DNA of 46,533 nt from Arthrobacter sp. Leaf337 (GTDB lineage Bacteria > Actinomycetota > Actinomycetes > Actinomycetales > Micrococcaceae), in the NCBI RefSeq assembly GCF_001423745.1, contig NZ_LMPC01000014.1, positions 1 through 46,533 of the forward strand. Direction: 5' to 3'. A model generated the notes under the pieces. It did no database searches. It saw only the letters and a program-made list of their open reading frames with translations, and was not told the DNA's origin. Positions 28,197-36,379 of the stretch are shown piece after piece. The first letter of the stretch is position 1; every line of letters starts with the position of its first letter. The position numbers were made by a program, and so were the translations under genes.

Positions 28197-29415
28197 TCGT
28201 CCCGCCGCCGGGCGTTTCCGCGAGGGAGAGTTCTCCGCCGTGTGAATGGACGATCCGCACGCAGGTGGCGAGCCCCAGGCCCGAACCCGGGGCGTCGCCG
28301 GGGCGATGCAGCCGGACCAGCGGTTCAAGGACCCGTTCGCGGTCGGCGGCTCCGACACCTTTGCCGTTGTCCGCCACACGCACGACGACGCCGCGGTCAT
28401 CGGCCACGGCATCAACCCGGACCTTGAGGCTCTGACCGGGGCGGCGGTAGTTGGATGCATTGCCCAGGAGGTTCTGCAGCAGCGTCCTGAGTTGCGCCGG
28501 ATCAGCCACCACTTCAGCATCCTCGCATTCCAGCGAGGCGCCGGCGCCGAATCCGTCGCCAAGGTCACTCACTGCCTCGGCCACTGCCCTTTGCAGGGAA
28601 ACCGGCCGGGGACGCAGCATTCCGCCCACCTGGGAGTAGCTGAGGACGTCGTCCAGCAGGGCGAGCATCCGCCGCCCGCTGCCACCGATGCGCTGCAGAT
28701 AGCCTGCCGCCGGGCTGTCCGGGCGGATGTCGTCGTCGTCTTCACTCAGTTCCACGTAGCCAAGGATTGTGGTGAGAGGGATGCGAAGGTCATGGCTTAC
28801 TCGTCCGGCGAACTCCGCCAGTTTGCGGTTGCTGCGCCCGAGTTCCTCTAGGGCATGTTGGAGCTGCAGCGTGCGGTGCTGCAGTTCCAGCACTTCCACC
28901 ACCTGTGCCGCGAGGACGTCCAGCATGGCGGTCTGCTCTTCGGAGATGGTGGCCGGCGCGTCGGAGAAAACGCACAGGGAGCCCAGTGCGAAGCCGGAAC
29001 TGGTCTGCAGCGGCGACGAGGCGTAGAACCGGACATTCGCAATTTCGCCGGTCACAAACGGGCTATCCGCAAATCTCGGATCGGCGGAAGCGTCGGGCAC
29101 CACGGTGGTGCCGCCGTGCTGGAAAACCATGGCGCACATCGAATCCTCCCGTGCGCACAGTCCGGGTTCCAGGCCCGCGGCCGCAAGCTGGACCTGCTGC
29201 CCGGGAGCGATAATGTTGACGACGCTAAAGGGGACGCCGCAAAGCTTCGCAGCAAGGTCCACCAGGAAGTTCAGGGCCCGCGCGGCGGTGGCGCTGGCGC
29301 TGGCGATGTCGTCCTCGGCGGAGGCCGGATCCCGCGGCAATAGTCCGTATTCGCCCAGCACGGAGCGCCGTTCAAGGTCAGCGCTAACAAGGCTGTGCCC
29401 ATCTGCTTGAGCCAC
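28150..29415 (-). CDS. GAF-domain sensor histidine kinase
   Basis: 421 aa from GTG 29415, which has AAGGA five bases upstream; the frame is open to 30204 but without a better start. A GAF domain (about 30-190, LCGVPFSVVNIIA...ASPLQTSSGFALGSLCVF) is followed by a HisKA helix with the phospho-acceptor (VSHDLRIPLTTILGYVELSE). The ATPase domain has LLQNLLGNASNYR, VADNGKGVG and GSGLGLATC. No membrane helix is present, so it is cytosolic. No response regulator adjoins. It runs into the GH26-like/OpgC gene, so the two may be coexpressed. Confidence 0.88.
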   Translation of the reverse strand: MAQADGHSLVSADLERRSVLGEYGLLPRDPASAEDDIASASATAARALNFLVDLAAKLCGVPFSVVNIIAPGQQVQLAAAGLEPGLCAREDSMCAMVFQHGGTTVVPDASADPRFADSPFVTGEIANVRFYASSPLQTSSGFALGSLCVFSDAPATISEEQTAMLDVLAAQVVEVLELQHRTLQLQHALEELGRSNRKLAEFAGRVSHDLRIPLTTILGYVELSEDDDDIRPDSPAAGYLQRIGGSGRRMLALLDDVLSYSQVGGMLRPRPVSLQRAVAEAVSDLGDGFGAGASLECEDAEVVADPAQLRTLLQNLLGNASNYRRPGQSLKVRVDAVADDRGVVVRVADNGKGVGAADRERVLEPLVRLHRPGDAPGSGLGLATCVRIVHSHGGELSLAETPGGGTTVSALFPKGGRDQSA

Positions 29416-29567
29416 TGGAGTCCTTCCCACATTCAGGACAGCTGGCCAAGCGCCGCAGTCCCCCCAGCAGGAGTCTATCGGAGCGGAATGCCGCCAACCG
29501 GGGTGCTGTAGTCTCTTGACACCAAGCGCAAATTTCGGGTTGACTATTACGCATGCTGAAATAACAG

Positions 29568-29582
29568 TTCCATGATGCGGAA
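29568..29582. promoter_or_regulatory. Candidate operator upstream of uraD
   Basis: TTCC-ATGATGC-GGAA is a short dyad in the 282-nt gap between the divergent kinase and uraD genes, near TTGACT (29540-29545). The region is AT-richer than the surroundings. Symmetry is limited to four base pairs. Confidence 0.2.
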
Positions 29583-29697
29583 TGCATAAGTGATGCTGCG
29601 GCGAGAAACGGCCCGCGGCGGCTTTTGCATCGGGGCAGCCCCTTGTCCGCATAGCCGACGCCATGGATGCCAGCATTTGCACGAGGGATGAACAAGC

Positions 29698-30195
29698 ATG
29701 CAGCTTGCAGTATTCAACGGGGCGGACCGCGCGGAAGTCACCGCGGCACTTCGCCCCTGCATCGACGTCCGGCGCTGGGTGGACCAGATCGCGGACGCAC
29801 GCCCGTTCGCCAGCAGCGAGGCCCTGCTGGACTTCGCCCGCAACGCCGCCGACCCGTTTACGCCGGACGAGGTGGAAGCCGCCATGGCCCACCACCCGCG
29901 GATCGGGGAACGGCCCACGGCTTCCACCACGGAGGCCTCCATGTCCCGCTCGGAGCAGGCAGGCGTGGATCCCGCGGACCGGGAAATCACCACGGCACTC
30001 GCCGAAGGCAACCGTGCCTACGAGGAAAAGTTCGGCAGGGTGTTCCTGATCCGCGCGGCCGGGCGGACCGCTCCGGAAATCCTGGCGGCACTGCACGAGC
30101 GCCTCAACCACACTGCCGAAGAAGAAGACGCCATAGTGGCCCAGCAGCTGCGCGAAATCGCCCTGCTCCGGCTCGAAGGAGTGATCAGCGAATGA
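29698..30195 (+). CDS. uraD: OHCU decarboxylase
   Basis: 165 aa. It decarboxylates 2-oxo-4-hydroxy-4-carboxy-5-ureidoimidazoline to S-allantoin, the third step of urate oxidation. The family's catalytic segment AHHPRIGER (His near 64-65) is intact, as are SRSEQAGVD and the Arg/Asn helix GNRAYEEKFGRVFLI. ATG 29698 has GAGGG ten bases upstream. The next gene overlaps by four bases (ATGA), so the pair is translationally coupled. Urate oxidase, which must act first, is not beside it. Confidence 0.92.
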   Translation: MQLAVFNGADRAEVTAALRPCIDVRRWVDQIADARPFASSEALLDFARNAADPFTPDEVEAAMAHHPRIGERPTASTTEASMSRSEQAGVDPADREITTALAEGNRAYEEKFGRVFLIRAAGRTAPEILAALHERLNHTAEEEDAIVAQQLREIALLRLEGVISE

Positions 30196-30533
30196 CCGTT
30201 TCACAGGTGACCACCCACATCCTGGACACCGGGGCCGGGCGCCCGGCTGCCGGCGTCGCCGTCGTACTTTACGCGCGCGACGGCGGGGGCTGGAACCTCG
30301 TTGCTTCGGGCACCACGGATGCCGACGGCAGGGCGAAGGACCTTGGTCCGGAGCTCCTGCCGGCCGGGACGTACCGGCTGAACTTTGCCACGGGCGCCTA
30401 CTACGAGGACCTGGGCACGGCCACGTTCTTCCCGGAGGTGGATCTGGTGTTCACCGTGTCCGACGCCGGCGAGCACTACCACGTGCCGCTGCTCCTGAGC
30501 CCGTTCGCCTACTCGACGTACCGCGGCAGCTAG
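30192..30533 (+). CDS. uraH: 5-hydroxyisourate hydrolase
   Basis: 113 aa, transthyretin-like fold. It opens 5-hydroxyisourate to OHCU, the step between urate oxidase and UraD. The N-terminal VTTHILDTGAGRPAAG carries the conserved His, and the protein ends in the family's C-terminal YRGS (FAYSTYRGS). The start overlaps the uraD stop. No uricase, allantoinase or permease follows; the next gene is an unrelated membrane protein. Confidence 0.94.
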   Translation: MTVSQVTTHILDTGAGRPAAGVAVVLYARDGGGWNLVASGTTDADGRAKDLGPELLPAGTYRLNFATGAYYEDLGTATFFPEVDLVFTVSDAGEHYHVPLLLSPFAYSTYRGS

Positions 30534-30584
30534 ACGACGCCGGGGCGGCCGACCCATTCAACCCCGGGCAGTAGGCTAGATGGC

Positions 30585-30935
30585 ATGGCTTCTGAAGACA
30601 CCCCCGCCGAACGGCGCGAAATCACCGTGCGCCGGGCACCCAAATACGTGCCGTTCCTCATACTCGGCGGACTCGTGGGCATCATCGTTGCGGCAGTCAT
30701 CGCGTTTGCGCTGCCCGGGGACCCGAGCTACGAACCCAGCTCCGTCTTCGGTTTCTTTATGGTCCTTTTCGGCGCCGGCGGCGTGATTCTGGGCGCCATT
30801 GTTGCCCTCCTGCTGGACCGGCTCAGCGTCCGCCGCGCCGAACACGCCGTCGTCGAAGCCGTCCCGGAGACCGACGCCGGCAGCGAACCGGACGACGGCG
30901 GGGACAGCGGCACCCAGGCTGGCCGTCAGTCATAA
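30585..30935 (+). CDS. Small two-helix membrane protein of unknown function
   Basis: 116 aa. Two membrane segments are clear (YVPFLILGGLVGIIVAAVIA, about 21-40, and SVFGFFMVLFGAGGVILGAIV, about 53-73), with a basic cytosolic loop (LLDRLSVRRAEH) and an acidic, disordered tail. Similar small proteins are often found just before purF in actinobacteria (from memory). It is 47 nt before purF and may share its promoter. No function is known to me. Confidence 0.75.
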   Translation: MASEDTPAERREITVRRAPKYVPFLILGGLVGIIVAAVIAFALPGDPSYEPSSVFGFFMVLFGAGGVILGAIVALLLDRLSVRRAEHAVVEAVPETDAGSEPDDGGDSGTQAGRQS

Positions 30936-30982
30936 TCGGGCGGCCGGGAAAGTCCTACCCCATCACGTGAGATAATCGACCA

Positions 30983-32635
30983 GTGGCACGCGGCGATGGA
31001 AAACTTTCTCATGATCTTCTCCCTGGCGAAAAAGGCCCTCAGGACGCTTGTGGCGTCTTCGGGGTCTGGGCACCAGGTGAAGAAGTAGCAAAACTCACCT
31101 ATTACGGGCTGTATGCATTGCAGCACCGCGGTCAGGAGTCGGCTGGCATAGCAACCAGCGACGGCAAGCGGATTAACGTCTACAAGGACATGGGCCTCGT
31201 ATCCCAGGTCTTCGACGAGACCACGCTGAACACCCTGACCGGGCACCTGGCCGTCGGCCACTGCCGCTATTCCACTACCGGCGCCAGCCACTGGGCCAAT
31301 GCCCAGCCCACGCTTGGCGCTACCGCCACGGGCACCGTGGCACTGGCCCACAACGGCAACCTCACCAACACTGCCGAGCTCAACGCCATGATCAACGACC
31401 GCACCGGCGGCCAGCTGAGCGGCGAAATGAAGCAGGGCAACACCTCGGACACCGCCCTGGTCACGGCCCTGCTGGAGGGCGAAGAGGGCAAGTCCCTCGA
31501 ACAGACAGCCATTGAGCTGCTGCCCAAGATCAAGGGCGGCTTCTGCTTCGTCTTTATGGACGAAGGCACCCTCTATGCGGCGCGGGACACCTACGGCATC
31601 CGCCCGCTGGTCCTCGGCCGGCTGGAGCGCGGCTGGGTTGTCGCCTCCGAACAGTCGGCCCTGGCGACTGTGGGCGCGAGCTTCATCCGCGAAATCGAAC
31701 CCGGCGAATTCATCGCCATCGACGAGGACGGCGTGCGGTCCCAGCGCTTTGCGGAGCCGACGCCGGCGGGTTGCGTTTTCGAGTACGTGTACCTCGCCCG
31801 TCCGGACGCCGCCATCGCGGGACGCTCCGTCTACGAATCCCGCGTGGAGATGGGCCGCCAGCTGGCCCGCGAAAACACCCAGGAGGCGGACATCGTCATC
31901 CCGGTCCCGGAGTCCGGCACCCCGGCTGCCGTGGGCTACGCCGAGGAATCCGGCATTCCCTTCGCGCACGGTTTCGTCAAGAACTCCTATGTGGGCCGCA
32001 CGTTCATCCAGCCCTCGCAGACGCTGCGCCAGCTGGGCATCCGGCTCAAGCTCAACGCCCTCGAGTCCGTGATCCGCGGCAAGCGTGTTGTTGTTGTGGA
32101 TGACTCGATCGTCCGCGGCAACACCCAGCGAGCCATCGTCCGGATGCTCCGCGAAGCCGGTGCCGCCTCGGTGCATGTGAAAATCTCCTCCCCGCCCGTG
32201 CAGTGGCCCTGCTTCTACGGCATCGACTTCGCGTCCCGCGCTGAGCTGATCGCCAACGGCGCCACCATCGAGGAAATCTCCCAGGCCATCGGCGCCGACT
32301 CGCTGGCCTACATTTCCGAAGACGGCATGATCGACGCTACGCGTCAGCCGCGCGAGCGTCTCTGCACCGCCTGCTTCACCGGCAAGTACCCCATCGAGCT
32401 GCCCGGCGCGGACAAGCTCGGCAAGAACCTGCTGGAGCGCACGGACCTCGGCGGCCTTCCTGCCGCGGGATCGGCCGCCAGCGCCCCGGAATCCACCGCC
32501 GTAGCCGTGGATTCCGACGAGGATCCGGCCGGCAAACCCGGCGCCACGGGCTGCGACCCGGGACCGGATGCCGAGTTCGAGAACCTGCTGACCGACGCCG
32601 ATCGTCTGACCGCTGACAAGAAAGAGTCCGTATGA
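30983..32635 (+). CDS. purF: Amidophosphoribosyltransferase
   Basis: 550 aa from GTG 30983. It makes 5-phosphoribosylamine from PRPP and glutamine, the first committed purine step. The propeptide (1-22) precedes the glutaminase nucleophile Cys23 (DACGVFGVW), as in Bacillus-type enzymes. The phosphoribosyltransferase domain has the PRPP loop VVVVDDSIVRGNTQ. Later cysteines (PCFYGIDF, RLCTACFTGKY) fit a [4Fe-4S] cluster. A Pro/Ala/Asp-rich C-terminal tail of about 50 residues is longer than usual. The stop overlaps purM by four bases. Confidence 0.96.
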   Translation: MARGDGKLSHDLLPGEKGPQDACGVFGVWAPGEEVAKLTYYGLYALQHRGQESAGIATSDGKRINVYKDMGLVSQVFDETTLNTLTGHLAVGHCRYSTTGASHWANAQPTLGATATGTVALAHNGNLTNTAELNAMINDRTGGQLSGEMKQGNTSDTALVTALLEGEEGKSLEQTAIELLPKIKGGFCFVFMDEGTLYAARDTYGIRPLVLGRLERGWVVASEQSALATVGASFIREIEPGEFIAIDEDGVRSQRFAEPTPAGCVFEYVYLARPDAAIAGRSVYESRVEMGRQLARENTQEADIVIPVPESGTPAAVGYAEESGIPFAHGFVKNSYVGRTFIQPSQTLRQLGIRLKLNALESVIRGKRVVVVDDSIVRGNTQRAIVRMLREAGAASVHVKISSPPVQWPCFYGIDFASRAELIANGATIEEISQAIGADSLAYISEDGMIDATRQPRERLCTACFTGKYPIELPGADKLGKNLLERTDLGGLPAAGSAASAPESTAVAVDSDEDPAGKPGATGCDPGPDAEFENLLTDADRLTADKKESV

Positions 32636-33786
32636 CTTCCGCATCTTCCTCCGCCCAGAACGCCGGCATCACGTACGCCTCCGCCGGTGTTGACGTCGAA
32701 GCGGGAGACCGCGCTGTTGAACTGATGAAGGACGCCGTCAAGGCAACCCACAATTCCTCGGTGATCGGCGGAGTGGGCGGCTTTGCCGGCCTCTACGACG
32801 TTTCGAAGCTCCTCACCTACAAGCGGCCGCTGCTCGCCACGTCCACGGACGGTGTGGGCACCAAGGTGGCTATCGCCCAGGCCATGGACATCCATGACAC
32901 CATCGGCTTCGACCTCGTGGGCATGGTGGTGGACGACATCGTGGTGGTGGGTGCCGAGCCGCTTTACATGACCGACTACATCGCCTGCGGCAAGGTTGTC
33001 CCCGAGCGCATTGCGGACATCGTCCGCGGCATCGCAGCAGCCTGCTCCGTGGCCGGCACTGCCCTGGTGGGTGGCGAAACCGCGGAGCACCCTGGCCTGC
33101 TGGGTGAGCACGAGTACGACGTCGCCGGTGCCGCCACCGGTGTTGTTGAAGCCTCCGATCTGCTGGGCCCGGACCGCGTCCGCGCGGGCGACGTTGTGAT
33201 CGGCATGGCCTCTTCAGGACTGCACTCCAACGGCTACTCCCTGGTCCGCCGCGTCATCAACCACGCCGGCTGGGCGCTGGACCGCCAGGTCTCCGAACTC
33301 GGACGCACGCTGGGCGAGGAACTGCTCGAACCCACCCGCGTCTACGCAGCCGACTGCCTGGACCTGGCCCGCACGTTCCCCGTGAACGGATCCGCGGCCG
33401 GCAAGGCTGTCCACGGCTTCAGCCATGTCACCGGCGGCGGCCTCGCAGCCAACCTGGCCCGCGTCCTCCCGCAGGGCCTCATCGCCACGGTGGACCGCGC
33501 CACGTGGGAACTTCCCGCCATCTTCAAGCTGGTCTCGGAACTGGGCAACGTCCCGCTGGCGGACCTCGAGCGCACCCTGAACCTGGGCGTGGGCATGGTG
33601 GCAATCGTCTCCCCCGAGGCTGCAGACGCCGCCGTGAACCGCCTCAACGACCGCGGCCTGCCGTCCTGGATCATGGGCACCGTCGAAGAGAACTCGGACT
33701 CCATCGTGAAGACCGGCCCGGACTACGTGCAGGGCGCCAAGGGTGTTGACGGCGGCGCAGTCCGACTGGTGAACGCCTACGCCTAA
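32632..33786 (+). CDS. purM: Phosphoribosylformylglycinamidine cyclo-ligase
   Basis: 384 aa. It closes the imidazole ring to form aminoimidazole ribotide with ATP. Family segments are intact: TSTDGVGTKVAIA (about 70-82), GMVVDDIVVVGAEPLYMTDYIACGK, ALVGGETAEHPG and HGFSHVTGGGL. The start overlaps the purF stop (ATGA). A short Ser/Ala N-terminal tail precedes the domain. A strong two-way hairpin follows. Confidence 0.96.
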   Translation: MTSASSSAQNAGITYASAGVDVEAGDRAVELMKDAVKATHNSSVIGGVGGFAGLYDVSKLLTYKRPLLATSTDGVGTKVAIAQAMDIHDTIGFDLVGMVVDDIVVVGAEPLYMTDYIACGKVVPERIADIVRGIAAACSVAGTALVGGETAEHPGLLGEHEYDVAGAATGVVEASDLLGPDRVRAGDVVIGMASSGLHSNGYSLVRRVINHAGWALDRQVSELGRTLGEELLEPTRVYAADCLDLARTFPVNGSAAGKAVHGFSHVTGGGLAANLARVLPQGLIATVDRATWELPAIFKLVSELGNVPLADLERTLNLGVGMVAIVSPEAADAAVNRLNDRGLPSWIMGTVEENSDSIVKTGPDYVQGAKGVDGGAVRLVNAYA

Positions 33787-33802
33787 GGGTTCCTAAACTC
33801 TC

Positions 33803-33862
33803 ATCGAGTGCTCCGCAACCGCCGTTTAGCAGGTCCATAACGGCGGTTGCGGAGCACTCGAT
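33803..33862. terminator. Perfect 24-bp hairpin between purM and the VOC gene
   Basis: Arms 33803-33826 and 33839-33862 are exact complements (ATCGAGTGCTCCGCAACC begins the left arm) around a 12-nt loop. The genes on both sides converge, so it should serve both. It ends 5 nt before the VOC gene's stop. There is no long T-run. Confidence 0.75.
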
Positions 33863-33866
33863 CTGT

Positions 33867-34709
33867 TTAAACCTCCAGCAGGCTGAATATTCCGCCCTGC
33901 GGGTCGCTCAGCGTGGCGACCCTGCCGGCGTCCTCGTCGTCGCCGTCACCTTCCGGTTCGACCAGGACGACGGCGCCAGCGGCCACCGCAGCGGCCACCG
34001 CCTCCGTGATGCTGTCGACGCCGAAGTAGACCTGCCAGCCAGCCTGAAGTACGTCTTCCGTGTCGGATTCCGTGTCGGCTCCCGTGGCCGCCCCCTCGTC
34101 ATCTTCCTCGTCCTCCAGCGGCAGCGGCGCGATCCCGGCCACCTCCGCCCCGTCCACCATCAGCGTGGTGTACGTTCCGCCGTCGTCCTGCGGGTATTCG
34201 GTGACCTCGTGCCCGAACAGCTGCTGGAAGAAGGCGATGGCGGCCTGCGGTTCGGGAGTCAGCAGTTCCGCCCAGGCAAGGGCCCCGGACTCGTTGTACC
34301 TTGCGGTGCCGGTATGCGTTCCCGGCTGCCACACGCCGGTGGTGCCGCCGCCGGGTGGCGCCAGGAACACCATGACGCCGGTGTCCTCCACCTCCTCGGG
34401 GCCGAACTCCACCGCGCCGCCCGCGTGCGGCGTTTCCTCCACGATGGCTCCGGCATCAGCGACAGCAAAGTAGATGTTCCACTGCGCGGCCGTGCCGGAG
34501 GACTCCTGCTGGGGGTTCTGGGGCGCAATGACCGTGATGAGGTCGTCGCCCAAAAAGGCCCTGGAGTAGCTTCGCCCGTCCGGAGTGGGCAAGTCCTCAT
34601 AGCGCCAGCCGAACACGGCGGCATAGAAAGCCTTTGCGGCCTCCACATCCTTGGTCTGCAGGTCCGTCCAGCAGATCTCGCCCGCGTTGAAGGTGGTGCG
34701 ACCGGTCAT
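33867..34709 (-). CDS. Two-domain VOC (glyoxalase-fold) protein
   Basis: 280 aa with two vicinal-oxygen-chelate units. The first is about 8-120 (GEICWTDLQTKDVEAAKAFYAAVFGWRYE cut short here as WTDLQTKDVEAAKAFY). The second is about 140-280 (LAWAELLTPEPQAAIAFFQQLFG at its start). The second half has an acidic insertion rich in Glu/Asp (EDEEDDEGAATGADTESD). ATG 34709 has GAAGGG upstream. Such proteins act in detoxification, dioxygenase chemistry or antibiotic binding; no substrate can be named. Convergent with purM, and divergent from the hydrolase at 34881. Confidence 0.82.
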   Translation of the reverse strand: MTGRTTFNAGEICWTDLQTKDVEAAKAFYAAVFGWRYEDLPTPDGRSYSRAFLGDDLITVIAPQNPQQESSGTAAQWNIYFAVADAGAIVEETPHAGGAVEFGPEEVEDTGVMVFLAPPGGGTTGVWQPGTHTGTARYNESGALAWAELLTPEPQAAIAFFQQLFGHEVTEYPQDDGGTYTTLMVDGAEVAGIAPLPLEDEEDDEGAATGADTESDTEDVLQAGWQVYFGVDSITEAVAAAVAAGAVVLVEPEGDGDDEDAGRVATLSDPQGGIFSLLEV

Positions 34710-34880
34710 AAAATCATTTCCCTTCGACCCTAATATTCGAAACCGCGCCGGCCCGGCAGCGGGACAGCCCACGATCAACCTAGTACGGGGCTCCGGCACT
34801 GACAACAAGCGGCCCGGCGGAGGACAATGGCGGCAACGACGGTTCACCGCCGCCGAAGGACCGCCGGAACGGAGTGAGCC

Positions 34881-35720
34881 ATGGCCAGCCGCGTGGACAT
34901 TAACGGGCACCCCACCTGGGTGGAGGACCGCGGGGGCAACGGGGAGCCGCTCCTGCTGCTCCACGGCGGCCTGGGCAACAGCGACGATCTACTCAACAGC
35001 ATAGGTCCGGGGCTGTCGGATGGCTTCCGCGTCCTGGCCTTCGACCGGCGCGGTCACGGCTATACCGCGGACACGGAGGCAGACTTCCATTACGCGGACA
35101 TGGCGGACGAGACGATCGGCGTGCTTGAGAACGTGGTGGGCGGGCCGGCCCACCTTGTCGGGTGGAGCGACGGCGGCATCATTGCACTGCTGGTTGCCCT
35201 TCGCCGCCCGGACCTGGTCCGGAAACTCGTGGTGGTGGGCGCAAACTACAACTTCGAGGGCACCGTCCCCGTCGAGATGGACCCCGGGTCCGACGTGACG
35301 CAGGAACTTGGCACAGCCTATATGGCGCGGTCCCCGGACGGGCCTGAGCATCTGGAAGCCGTCATGAACAAGAGTTTCCGGATGTTCGCTTCGGAGCCCA
35401 CTCTGACGACGGCCGACATCGCCCGGATCAGCATGCCGGTGCTCGTCGTGGTGGGCGACGACGATCTCGTCACCCTGCCGCACACGGTTTCCCTGTACGA
35501 GGCCCTGCCGAATGGCCAATTGGCGGTGATTCCGGCGGCCTCGCACGGGCTTCCCCTGGAACAGCCGGAAGCCCTCAACCGCCTCATCCTTGCCTTCCTG
35601 GCCGCCACCGGCTCGCCCCGGACACTGATGCCGATACGGCGGGCGAGAACGCTCCCGGGTGACGTCCCGGGTGACCACAGAAAGGCCCGTCAGGGCACAC
35701 CGGAAACCGGCGTGGCCTGA
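34881..35720 (+). CDS. Alpha/beta-fold hydrolase
   Basis: 279 aa, no signal peptide. LLLLHGGLGNSDD is the oxyanion region, GWSDGG holds the nucleophile serine (about residue 96), VVGDDDLV the acid, and ASHGLPL the histidine. It fits esterases and small C-C hydrolases of the family; the substrate is unknown. The last 25 or so residues are basic and low in structure, and their codons form the left arm of a terminator, so the natural C-terminus may be of little importance. Confidence 0.82.
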   Translation: MASRVDINGHPTWVEDRGGNGEPLLLLHGGLGNSDDLLNSIGPGLSDGFRVLAFDRRGHGYTADTEADFHYADMADETIGVLENVVGGPAHLVGWSDGGIIALLVALRRPDLVRKLVVVGANYNFEGTVPVEMDPGSDVTQELGTAYMARSPDGPEHLEAVMNKSFRMFASEPTLTTADIARISMPVLVVVGDDDLVTLPHTVSLYEALPNGQLAVIPAASHGLPLEQPEALNRLILAFLAATGSPRTLMPIRRARTLPGDVPGDHRKARQGTPETGVA

Positions 35721-35726
35721 CGGGCC
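35684..35726. terminator. Hairpin overlapping the end of the hydrolase gene
   Basis: GGCCCGTCAGG (35684-35694) pairs with CCTGACGGGCC (35716-35726), and inner bases CCGG-AAA-CCGG extend the stem. The stop codon (35718-35720) is inside the right arm. CAATAT follows, with no T-run. Confidence 0.65.
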
Positions 35727-35739
35727 CAATATCTGAGGT

Positions 35740-35756
35740 CAGCACCCGGGGTGCTG
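35740..35756. terminator. Short second hairpin
   Basis: CAGCACC-CGG-GGTGCTG, 14 nt after the larger hairpin and 97 nt from the convergent DUF3073 gene. It could support termination from either side. Confidence 0.35.
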
Positions 35757-35852
35757 GAAAAGAAGAGCCGAAGAGCCGTACGGATCACTGTGGTGAATGG
35801 TACGACAGCGGCACGCCACTGAGTGCCTTACGGCAGGTTCAGTGGGCGACAA

Positions 35853-36086
35853 CTAACCGATTCGACGGGTGTCAACCTCGTCGTCGTCTTCTTCCAAATC
35901 ATCCGCGTACTTATCCACATAAGCCGAATAATCCGGTTCGACCGGCTCACTCGAGAAACGGCTCGGTGCACGACCCTCAGTGCTCTTGAGCTCACGCTGA
36001 AGCGCAGAGTAGTCGGTGTTCGGGGAATAGTACTTAATATCCCGAGCCTGCTTGGTAGCTTTTGCCTTTTGACGGCCGCGCCCCAT
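35853..36086 (-). CDS. DUF3073 family protein
   Basis: 77 aa. The family opening MGRGRQKAKATKQARDIKYY is plain, followed by an acidic C-terminus. It is small, soluble and found across actinobacteria; no function is known to me. ATG 36086 has AAAGGGGG nine bases upstream; the frame is open to 36173 without a better start. The 293 nt to the next, divergent gene hold no other frame and must contain both promoters. Confidence 0.88.
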   Translation of the reverse strand: MGRGRQKAKATKQARDIKYYSPNTDYSALQRELKSTEGRAPSRFSSEPVEPDYSAYVDKYADDLEEDDDEVDTRRIG

Positions 36087-36379
36087 GGCGTGACCCCCTT
36101 TTGTACTCGGACCGGAGGTGGTCACCATTGGCGTTAGTGAGGCCCCGGAATGTTTGGTCAATTTGTCGTACACCTAGATTACATGCTTTCAGCGGTAACT
36201 GCGCCCCGGAACGGGCCCCTGGAGAACACTCGCCACGTTTACGCAGGTCCGGACCGTCTCCGGTCCGCAGATTTTCTTCGGTAGAGTCGTTTGGGGCGAC
36301 TCCAGCCGGGCGGCCCATCGGCTGCCCTCATCCAAGGAAAAAGCCAGGGATTGCGACGCCGGGAAGGGTGAATCTTCAC

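Noticed and set aside
28223..28568. N-terminal extension of the GH26-like/OpgC gene
   Set aside because: It overlaps conserved ATPase motifs of the kinase in another frame and would bury the signal peptide.
35653..35675. Direct repeat TCCCGGGTGAC near the end of the hydrolase gene
   Set aside because: Two short coding copies with no further pattern; likely chance in GC-rich sequence.
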